From the NCBI GenBank assembly GCA_016218155.1, contig JACREQ010000042.1, positions 1 through 64,000 of the forward strand: 64,000 bases of DNA, read 5' to 3'. The DNA comes from Bacteroidia bacterium (GTDB taxonomy: Bacteria > Bacteroidota > Bacteroidia > Bacteroidales > GWA2-32-17). Of this stretch, positions 27,084-34,236 are shown piece by piece. Positions within the stretch are counted from its first letter, which is position 1, and each line of letters begins with the position of its first letter. A program made the translations under genes and the position numbers. The notes under the pieces were generated by a model, which did not search any database, was not told where the DNA came from, and worked only from the letters and a program-made list of their open reading frames with translations.

Positions 27084-28289
27084 CTATTTAATATCGCTGC
27101 AAAATCTTAATAAATATTCTTCTGCTTTTGGATAATCCAGACTTTTTGCTTTTTCCCAATCATGACAAGCACCCAACTTGTTTTTTAATCCAAAATATGC
27201 CAAACCACGGTAACAAAAATATTCACCATTATTTGGCTTTAAATCAACCGCCATACATAGATCGGAAAAAGCTAAATCATATTTTAACTGATCAATATAA
27301 CAACGTCCACGCTCAAAATAAGAATCTGAATTAAAATCATTAAGCTTAACAGCTTTAGAAAATATTTCAATTGCCTGATTTAAATTCTCATTTAAAAACG
27401 CAGCATGACCGGCATAATAAAGTGCAACACCATCCTCGGAATCATATGAACTACATTTCATCAAATCGTTAATGGCACCATTATAATCTGTAGCTTCTAT
27501 TTTAGAAATGCCTCTTTCTTTCAAGCATTTAATATTCCATGGTTGCAATGTTAGAACAGAAGAATAATCAATAATTGCTTTTTTACTCTTTCCGTCTTTT
27601 CTCAATAAATTTGCTCTATAAAGTAGTAGGTCTATTCTGGTTGGATTAATTTTAAGCGCTTTATCTACACTTGACATTTCTTCCTTTGGATTATTACCAA
27701 ATTTAAATGCTTTTGCTCTCCAAAACCATAACTCATCTTTATTTGGAAAATATTTTAAAGCACTGTCTACAACATCAAAAATTTCAGAATTTAAACCTTT
27801 AGAACTTAAATAATAAATATCAGTTATATAATTTTCGTAATCAGAATACCAGTTAATATCCCATAAATTCTTCCAATTTACAGTTAACTTAAATTTTGAA
27901 AAAACAGTATCCGATTTTACTAGAATTGCCGGAATTTTATTTTCAGTTTTTAAATATTTTCTAAGCCATATTTCTGCTTCATCCCATTTTTTATTAATCG
28001 CATAACAACTTGCAATTTTATATTTCACATCAGAATCAATGCTATCATTTACCTGTAAAAAATCTATTAATGCTTTATTAACATTTTTTGAATTATAAAA
28101 TAATTGAGCACGATGCTTAAAATATAATTGAGATGGATTTACCGCAATTGCTTCGGAAATAAGAGATATTGAAGTATCAATCTGACCTTTTTCTTCGAAA
28201 ATTTTTGATTTTATAAAATAGTCTATATCAGACTGAGCAATAGCATTAAAAAAACTTATTGTAACAAATAAAAAAATAATAAATTTCAT
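27084..28289 (-). CDS. Exported TPR-repeat protein
   Basis: A 401-residue protein with a signal peptide (about 1-18, FFNAIAQ) followed by tetratricopeptide repeats over nearly its whole length: the pattern recurs about every 34 residues, with clear units such as ALIDFLQVNDSI, ALKINPTRIDLLLYRANLL, AIIDYSSVLTLQPWN and AVKLNDFNSDSYFERGRCY. A C-terminal unit ending NKLGACHDWEKAKSLDY matches Sel1/TPR edges. TPR proteins are protein-protein adaptors. The start overlaps the stop of the upstream type B cargo gene by one base (TAATG), so it is translationally coupled to that gene and may assist it. Confidence 0.85.
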   Translation of the reverse strand: MKFIIFLFVTISFFNAIAQSDIDYFIKSKIFEEKGQIDTSISLISEAIAVNPSQLYFKHRAQLFYNSKNVNKALIDFLQVNDSIDSDVKYKIASCYAINKKWDEAEIWLRKYLKTENKIPAILVKSDTVFSKFKLTVNWKNLWDINWYSDYENYITDIYYLSSKGLNSEIFDVVDSALKYFPNKDELWFWRAKAFKFGNNPKEEMSSVDKALKINPTRIDLLLYRANLLRKDGKSKKAIIDYSSVLTLQPWNIKCLKERGISKIEATDYNGAINDLMKCSSYDSEDGVALYYAGHAAFLNENLNQAIEIFSKAVKLNDFNSDSYFERGRCYIDQLKYDLAFSDLCMAVDLKPNNGEYFCYRGLAYFGLKNKLGACHDWEKAKSLDYPKAEEYLLRFCSDIK

Positions 28290-30904
28290 TACTCAGTTCC
28301 AGATTTTTTAGTTAGCCTGACCTCAATAAAACCTGTTAAAGTTCTTGATTCGATGCCAGAAAGTCGCCTCTCATATACATCACAAATATAATAGTATACT
28401 CCTGGAGAAACTATTTTTTTAGAGTCTACATCACGACCATCCCACTTAATATCCGGATCACTAGTTTGATATACAAGTTTACCCCATCTGTTAAATATTT
28501 TCATATCAACCTTTTCAACATACTTATATGGTCCCGGAATAAATAAATCATTCTGACCATTTTCATCGGGAGTAAAAATATTTGGTAGCTCATAATAAGT
28601 ACATTCATCAACACACATTCTTTCTATTAATCTACTTTCATTTAAAAAAGAATCAACAGCTGTCACTATATAACATCCTGCCAGAGTAAGTGAGTCTATC
28701 CTATTATCTTCAAAAGTTGTATCGTTGGGATTATTCTTTGTAGCAATTAATAACATATTGCCAGTTAATGTTGAAGAGTAATAAATATTATATCCTGTGA
28801 CATCATCAGTACAAAAATGATTTGGATTAGTCCAAACCAAATGGTTCATAAACAAATTACAATCAGAATGAGCATTTAGACCTGGAGAGCATGGAGGTGT
28901 AGTATCAATTGGTAAAGCACAAACTTCCTGAGAATAATTTATTATTGGAGAAACATAATTCCCGGTAGAGTAGTCACCTACAGTCTTTACTTTATAACAA
29001 TACTCCATACCATTGACTAGTCCAGAATCAACATACTGCAAACTAGTAGTATTTCCTATTGAATCAAAATTTAAAGTAACTTGATTTAGTCTGTACACAT
29101 TATATATAAAATTCTGCCAAGGCACATTTTTATTAATATTTATAATAACTCTATTATCATCAGGTATTGCAATAATTAATGGCGAAGATGCAATATTTGG
29201 AGTACCTATTAAAAATCTATTTCCAGGTGCATCGTTATAAAACTCAACTCTATATGAATACGGATTTAAAACAGTATTTTCTAAAGAATCAACAAAAATT
29301 GTGTCATTAATACTACTTAATGAATCAATAAGTTGCAAAGATTGTCCCCAAAAATCTGGTGAACGATATATTAAATATTTATATGGTCCGGCAGCCACTA
29401 TTGTATCAAACTCAGTAGGTTTTGACCATTCAACATAAATTTTTCCAATATTTATATCCGTTTTACTAATGCTTACGTGAGTTATTACAGGTATTCCTTT
29501 TACAAGTTCTGTACATGCTTCATTAGAGGCATAACTTTCAGCTTCATCAGAAAAAACAGCATCTACTCTATAACAAAATTCATAACCTAGTGGTAAACCT
29601 AAACCATCATTATTATCTAGAAATGTAGTATTATTTACTCCTGTAACACTTCCAATTTTAATAAAACCAGTATATGCAGGGACTCCTGTTTCGCAGGAAT
29701 CTGGATTCCATCCAGAAGGACCGTTTCTTCTGTAAATATCATAACGAACTGCTTCAGAACACCTACAAGAATCCCAATCTAAAAAAACAGAATTTGTAGT
29801 TGGTGTTAATGTTAAATTTTGTGGTGCAGGGCTTATAATTTTTATATATACCTTTTTCTGATCTACCAGAAACAATTGACTATTGTTATCTTTTGCTCTG
29901 AATACAACTAAGTATGGAAATTTTTTTACATGTATGCATTCTGTATGCCAATAAAAATTATTTGAGGGGTTATGTCCATATACAGTATCAAAAATTGCAA
30001 CACTACCAGGTACCTGAAACGGGCCACCATATGCATTTAGCGTAATGTTATCACCATTAATATCTGAAGCAGATACCGGAAAATTTATTATAGTACCGGC
30101 TTCTACACATAAATCCTTAAGTGGCGACAATAATGGAGGAATATTAGTTGACTCTACAACTTCCACTTGAATGTCTCTAAGAATTTCTCCAATTTTAATA
30201 TAAGTATGATTTAAAGAATTCAAACGCCATTCTTCAATTAACATTGCAACATTATATATACCTGTTTGTTGTGGCGAATCCCAAATTAAATCTCCTGTAA
30301 TGGGATCAACTGTTAAATTATTATCTGCATAAGGAATAGTATATCCGGGAATTGGTTGTGCATTATCACCCAAACAGACTGTAAGTTTATACGAAAGGCT
30401 GTCACCATCGGGATCCCATGCTCCAGGATTATGAATAAAAACATTGTATAATTTTGCTTTATCAATTGGAGGATAAGTTAAAATTGGGGTTGAGTTACTT
30501 CCAACTGCTGAACTAATATTTAATGTTGTTCTTATTGTAAATGGTACGTTTACTGAATTTGGAATATTCTGAACTCCAAAATTCCTATTTTCATCCATCA
30601 TTACAATTATATAAATACCAGGTCCAGCATATGTATGGGTTCCCATATAAGTATTCTTATAATAATAATCATTTGGTAACTCAATTTTAGATATACGACC
30701 AACAATTGTTGAACTTCCATCTCCCCAGTCGACAGTAAGTTCTGGTCTATCAGCCTGTGAAAGAGTATATGTATATGTAACCATTGTTATTTCGTATGTA
30801 TTGCCGGAAATATGTCTATAACGGATTTCGCCTGCACGGTTGTGAGTTGCAAAAACTCCTGATACAGTTAAAATTCCAAATATAAACAATAAACAATATT
30901 TCAT
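28289..30904 (-). CDS. Fibronectin-rich T9SS type B cargo
   Basis: An 871-residue exported protein. The signal peptide is followed at once by THNRAGEIRYRHISGNTYEI, a start shared by many gliding-motility-associated surface proteins, and then by a PKD-like WGDGSS strand. Cadherin/Ig-like repeats follow, and about residues 360-760 hold fibronectin type III-like units (NLTLTPTTNSVFLDWD, YRVEFYNDAPG, YCYKVKTVGD). The last 95 residues are a type B sorting domain (PNIFTPDENGQNDLF, MKIFNRWGKLVYQT, KWDGRD, GVYYYICDVYE). It sits 2 bases after the DUF6702 gene and overlaps the TPR gene, giving a compact operon. No PorP/SprF gene is nearby. Confidence 0.9.
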   Translation of the reverse strand: MKYCLLFIFGILTVSGVFATHNRAGEIRYRHISGNTYEITMVTYTYTLSQADRPELTVDWGDGSSTIVGRISKIELPNDYYYKNTYMGTHTYAGPGIYIIVMMDENRNFGVQNIPNSVNVPFTIRTTLNISSAVGSNSTPILTYPPIDKAKLYNVFIHNPGAWDPDGDSLSYKLTVCLGDNAQPIPGYTIPYADNNLTVDPITGDLIWDSPQQTGIYNVAMLIEEWRLNSLNHTYIKIGEILRDIQVEVVESTNIPPLLSPLKDLCVEAGTIINFPVSASDINGDNITLNAYGGPFQVPGSVAIFDTVYGHNPSNNFYWHTECIHVKKFPYLVVFRAKDNNSQLFLVDQKKVYIKIISPAPQNLTLTPTTNSVFLDWDSCRCSEAVRYDIYRRNGPSGWNPDSCETGVPAYTGFIKIGSVTGVNNTTFLDNNDGLGLPLGYEFCYRVDAVFSDEAESYASNEACTELVKGIPVITHVSISKTDINIGKIYVEWSKPTEFDTIVAAGPYKYLIYRSPDFWGQSLQLIDSLSSINDTIFVDSLENTVLNPYSYRVEFYNDAPGNRFLIGTPNIASSPLIIAIPDDNRVIININKNVPWQNFIYNVYRLNQVTLNFDSIGNTTSLQYVDSGLVNGMEYCYKVKTVGDYSTGNYVSPIINYSQEVCALPIDTTPPCSPGLNAHSDCNLFMNHLVWTNPNHFCTDDVTGYNIYYSSTLTGNMLLIATKNNPNDTTFEDNRIDSLTLAGCYIVTAVDSFLNESRLIERMCVDECTYYELPNIFTPDENGQNDLFIPGPYKYVEKVDMKIFNRWGKLVYQTSDPDIKWDGRDVDSKKIVSPGVYYYICDVYERRLSGIESRTLTGFIEVRLTKKSGTE

Positions 30905-30906
30905 AA

Positions 30907-31413
30907 TTAAGATGATATTTTAAAGCTTGTATTGCTTTTATTTAATGTATAACCACTTTCAAGTTCATTATATTTTATAATAACTAGATTAGTCATATCA
31001 GGATAATAATCATTTAAAAGATTATTTTCAACTTTAATTGATTCAATTTTACCTGAAAGTCTATAAGTAAAATAAAGCCATAATGCTCCTTCTTTAATTT
31101 CTTTACTAACAAATTTTAGTTTCTTTTGTGAAGACTTATTGTCATTTAAAGTAATTTTAAGATTATCGCTTACATACTCTTTGATAAAATCATCTGCATT
31201 AACAATTGATATTTGTTTTTCTAGGTTTAAATCAACCTTTGATTTTTTTAAAATTGCTCCCTGAAAATCATCTAAAAAAAGCTTCATTGATATATCAAAA
31301 ACTTTTTGTTTGGAATTAAAGTCAATATTTGTGACAGTTACATGAATGGGATGCATAGCATTACCCATTAAAATAAAGGCAATTACAGCAATATATAAAC
31401 TTTTTAACCTCAT
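30907..31413 (-). CDS. DUF6702 family exported protein
   Basis: A 168-residue exported protein starting at ATG 31413. After the signal peptide the family motif MHPIHVTVTNIDFN and the following SMKLFLDDFQGAI identify DUF6702, a small beta-rich envelope family of Bacteroidota. Residues 110-160 contain the paired aromatic strand ALWLYFTYRLSGKIESIKV. Function is unknown. It is the first gene of a minus-strand run and is divergent from the HupE/UreJ-like gene 63 bases away; these two families are often encoded side by side in Bacteroidota, which suggests a shared process. Confidence 0.82.
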   Translation of the reverse strand: MRLKSLYIAVIAFILMGNAMHPIHVTVTNIDFNSKQKVFDISMKLFLDDFQGAILKKSKVDLNLEKQISIVNADDFIKEYVSDNLKITLNDNKSSQKKLKFVSKEIKEGALWLYFTYRLSGKIESIKVENNLLNDYYPDMTNLVIIKYNELESGYTLNKSNTSFKISS

Positions 31414-31476
31414 GATTAAATTAATTAATAAAGTTACAACATTTTTCTATTTTAGATAAATTAAAAAGCGTTAAAA

Positions 31477-32070
31477 ATGAGCATCTTTCAGATGTATTTA
31501 AATCTTGGCATTCAGCATATTGCCGATTACATGAGTTTTGATCACATACTTTTTATTACATGCTTATGCGCTGTTTACATTTTTAAACAGTGGAAACAAA
31601 TATTAGTTTTAATCACTGCCTTTACAATTGGACATACTACCTCACTTTTACTTTCAACTTTTAATATCATATCAATTTCTACAAGTTTAATTGAGTTTCT
31701 TATTCCTTTAACTATTTTCATTACTGCATTCTGGAACTTATTTTTGAAACAAGATGGAGTTAATATCAAAACACATTGGTTTAAATATATTACTGCATTA
31801 TTTTTTGGTTTAATTCATGGTATGGGGTTTTCAAATTATTTACAAACGCTTTTGGGAATTGAAAAATCTATATTAATGCCATTATTCTCATTTAATTTGG
31901 GAATAGAGATCGGACAAATCATTATTGTAAGTATAATTTTAATATTAAGTTATATCATTACATCATGGTTTAAAGTTGCACGTAGGGATTGGGTTCTTAT
32001 TTTTTCAGGTGCAGGTTTGGGTGTGTCATTAACATTAATGATTGAAAGATTTCCATCTCAATATTTTTAA
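31477..32070 (+). CDS. HupE/UreJ-family integral membrane protein
   Basis: A 197-residue membrane protein with about six transmembrane helices. The family motifs are clear: GIQHIADYMSFDHILFI near residue 10-26, TAFTIGHTTSLLLS in helix 2 with conserved His, and FFGLIHGMGFSNYL in helix 4. Histidines in these motifs suggest metal binding, and characterised relatives are linked to nickel handling for hydrogenase or urease, though in Bacteroidota no such enzyme is near and the cargo is unproved. It is divergent from a DUF6702 gene. Confidence 0.85.
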   Translation: MSIFQMYLNLGIQHIADYMSFDHILFITCLCAVYIFKQWKQILVLITAFTIGHTTSLLLSTFNIISISTSLIEFLIPLTIFITAFWNLFLKQDGVNIKTHWFKYITALFFGLIHGMGFSNYLQTLLGIEKSILMPLFSFNLGIEIGQIIIVSIILILSYIITSWFKVARRDWVLIFSGAGLGVSLTLMIERFPSQYF

Positions 32071-32084
32071 AATTTCAATAAAAA

Positions 32085-32114
32085 TTGTATATTAACAGGT
32101 TCTTTATAAATTTA
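32085..32114 (+). promoter_or_regulatory. Candidate promoter TTG-N19-TAAATTTA
   Basis: TTG at 32085-32087 and TAAATTTA at 32107-32114 are 19 bases apart; the -7 element differs from TAnnTTTG only at the last base. It lies 20 bases before the ATG of the lipoprotein gene at 32135. Confidence 0.45.
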
Positions 32115-32134
32115 CACCGAATTAAAAGTCTACT

Positions 32135-32686
32135 ATGAAAATCAAAATTCTATTTCTTTTTTTTATTACAATAGCAATATTTAGTTGTAAAAAAACAGAT
32201 AATTATGAAGACATAACTGATGAATATAAAAGCTATTTTTTATTCAGACAAGGAAGTTCGTGGTTATATTATAACAGAATTACAAATTCTGACGACAGTA
32301 TAGTCCTAAGAGCTATTAATAGAGAGGCAACAAAGCCTGATAATATTTGTGACAAATACAGATATGAGTATGATTTACAATTTACAAATGTTACAACAGG
32401 AAGATTATTTCATTCCGGATCAACATGTGTTGGCAATGCAAGCATTTCTGATGGTTTAACAAGTGGTGTATTTACTGTTCCACCTTCATTGCCTACATTC
32501 TTAGATACCGTTATTGTTGATACAACAATATATTATAATGCTCTTGTGTATTTTAACTTTAATGACACAATGCAGGAATTTTCTGCTTACGCTAAAAATA
32601 TTGGTCGTATTAAGACTTATAAGGTAGTGAACGGTGTTACAACAATTGACTACGAATTAAAAAGGTATCACGTATTACCTTTTTAG
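32135..32686 (+). CDS. Small lipoprotein of unknown function
   Basis: A 183-residue lipoprotein with a short signal peptide ending in the lipobox IFSC followed by KKTDNYED, the common Bacteroidota pattern. The mature part is beta-rich with repeated aromatic strands (YFLFRQGSSWLYYNR, VYFNFNDTMQEF) and one pair of later cysteines (about 68 and 94). The motif 'YFLFRQGSSWLYYN' is like that of other small lipoproteins in the phylum, but I cannot name a family. The final codons form one arm of a transcription terminator. Confidence 0.75.
   Translation: MKIKILFLFFITIAIFSCKKTDNYEDITDEYKSYFLFRQGSSWLYYNRITNSDDSIVLRAINREATKPDNICDKYRYEYDLQFTNVTTGRLFHSGSTCVGNASISDGLTSGVFTVPPSLPTFLDTVIVDTTIYYNALVYFNFNDTMQEFSAYAKNIGRIKTYKVVNGVTTIDYELKRYHVLPF
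32659..32684. terminator. Hairpin terminator embedded in the end of a coding region
   Basis: A perfect 9-base stem AAAAAGGTA/TACCTTTTT (32659-32667 and 32676-32684) with an 8-base loop. It ends with five T residues directly at the stop codon TAG (32684-32686), so the last codons of the lipoprotein gene are part of the hairpin. Being symmetric it could also stop transcription from the convergent aroQ gene. Confidence 0.6.
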
Positions 32687-32705
32687 AACTTTATTTAACA
32701 ACCAA

Positions 32706-33119
32706 TTACAATAAAGCTTTTACTGCTAAAGCATAAGAGTTTAAACCAAACCCAGAAATTGAACCTTTGCATTTACTTCCAACAATAGAATTATGTCGGT
32801 ATGTTTCCCTTGCAAAAATATTGGATAAGTGGACTTCAATGACAGGGCACGAAACCGCAGAAACTGCATCAGCAATTGCAATTGATGTATGAGAATAACC
32901 TCCTGCATTTAAAATTATGCCATCCACCAAAAAGCCTTCGTTCTGGATTGTATTTATTAAAATGCCTTCAACATTTGACTGAAAAAAACTAAACTGAACT
33001 TCGGGAAACATTTTAATAAGTTCTTTAGAAAAATCTTCGAAAGACTTTTTTCCATAAATTTCGGGTTCCCTCCTGCCTATCAGGTTTAAATTCGGACCGT
33101 TGATAACTGCTATTTTCAT
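32706..33119 (-). CDS. aroQ: Type II 3-dehydroquinate dehydratase
   Basis: A 137-residue enzyme converting 3-dehydroquinate to 3-dehydroshikimate in the shikimate pathway for aromatic amino acids. The N-terminal motif INGPNLNLIGRREPEIYG carries the catalytic Tyr22; NAGGYSHTS (71-79) and the substrate-binding His97 in EVHLSN are present, followed by IFARETYRHNS with Arg104 and Arg108. It is slightly shorter than the usual 140-150 residues but keeps all key residues. The gene stands alone, divergent from xerD by about 74 bases. Confidence 0.95.
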   Translation of the reverse strand: MKIAVINGPNLNLIGRREPEIYGKKSFEDFSKELIKMFPEVQFSFFQSNVEGILINTIQNEGFLVDGIILNAGGYSHTSIAIADAVSAVSCPVIEVHLSNIFARETYRHNSIVGSKCKGSISGFGLNSYALAVKALL

Positions 33120-33193
33120 TTTTGTAAATGTTTAGTCAAATTACGTGATTTTTTCTGAAATTGCGTAAATTTAAATTATCAAAATATAAAGAT

Positions 33194-34093
33194 GTGAATT
33201 GGGAAATTACAATAAAAGAATTTAAATCATATTTAAAGCTCGAAAAATCACTTTCGCAAAATTCTATTGATGCTTATTTACATGATATAATTCAATTCAC
33301 AAATTTCTTAAATTACAATAAAATTGAAATTAAACCTGATGAAGTTGACTTACTCTTACTCGAAAAATTTATTGGATGGGTTAATGAAATTGGTATTCAT
33401 GCAAGATCTCAGGCAAGAATGATTTCAGGAATCAAAGCATTTTACAAATTTTTAATTTTAAGTGAGTACTTAGATGTTGACCCAACTGCACTTCTGGAAG
33501 CACCAAGATTAGGAAGAAAACTTCCTGTCTTTTTAAATGTTGAAGAAATTGATTCATTGCTTGGTGCTATAGACCTTAGCACTAAAGAAGGGCATAGGAA
33601 TAAAGCAATGCTTGAAACTTTGTACAGTTGTGGATTACGAGTTACCGAACTGGTAGAATTAAAAATCTCAAATCTTTATTTCGACGAAAATTTTATTAAA
33701 GTAATTGGAAAAGGTGACAAAGAAAGACTTGTTCCTGTAAGTAAAAAAGCTATGCATGAAATAAAAAAATATTTCGATAAAACCAGAAATCACCAGAAAA
33801 TTCAGAAAGGAAATGAAAACTATGTTTTTTTAAATCATTATGGGAAAAAACTTACCAGAGTAATGATTTTTACAATTATTAAAAGATTAGCAAAAGCAAT
33901 AGATTTAAATAAAAACATTAGCCCGCATACTTTCAGGCATTCTTTTGCAACTCATCTTGTAGAAGGTGGTGCTGATCTCAGAGCTGTTCAGGAGATGCTT
34001 GGTCATGAATCAATAATTACAACTGAAATTTATACGCATTTAGACAGAGAATATTTAAGAGATACAATTATCAGATTCCATCCAAGGGCATAA
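33194..34093 (+). CDS. xerD: Site-specific tyrosine recombinase XerD
   Basis: A tyrosine recombinase that, with XerC, resolves chromosome dimers at dif. I start it at GTG 33194 (product begins MNWEITIKEF, 299 residues), because Bacteroidota XerD proteins commonly begin this way and all catalytic residues then fall one position after those of E. coli XerD: Arg149, Lys173, His245, Arg248, His271 and the nucleophile Tyr280. The frame is open to TTG 33161 (310 residues), and there is no ATG. The N-terminal core-binding domain (LKLEKSLSQNSIDAYLHDI) and the SPHTFRHSFATHLVEGGADL catalytic segment are typical. There is no mobile element around it, so it is the housekeeping copy. Confidence 0.93.
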   Translation: MNWEITIKEFKSYLKLEKSLSQNSIDAYLHDIIQFTNFLNYNKIEIKPDEVDLLLLEKFIGWVNEIGIHARSQARMISGIKAFYKFLILSEYLDVDPTALLEAPRLGRKLPVFLNVEEIDSLLGAIDLSTKEGHRNKAMLETLYSCGLRVTELVELKISNLYFDENFIKVIGKGDKERLVPVSKKAMHEIKKYFDKTRNHQKIQKGNENYVFLNHYGKKLTRVMIFTIIKRLAKAIDLNKNISPHTFRHSFATHLVEGGADLRAVQEMLGHESIITTEIYTHLDREYLRDTIIRFHPRA

Positions 34094-34236
34094 TGTTATA
34101 AAAATTAATATAATGAAATCAAATTATGTTTAGTGACATAAAAAGTTTTTATAATAAAATCGATGATTTTTTTAAAAAAATTCGCACTTTTGAAAGGTTA
34201 TTTATATATTGAATTATTCACTTGAATTAAAATAAA

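Noticed and set aside
33161-33193. TTG start for xerD giving a 310-residue protein
   Set aside because: GTG 33194 gives the usual 299 residues and lines up all catalytic residues one position after E. coli XerD; TTG starts are rarer.
33194-34093. The tyrosine recombinase as an integrase of a mobile element
   Set aside because: Length, residue spacing and housekeeping neighbours fit XerD; no attachment sites, tRNA or phage genes are near.
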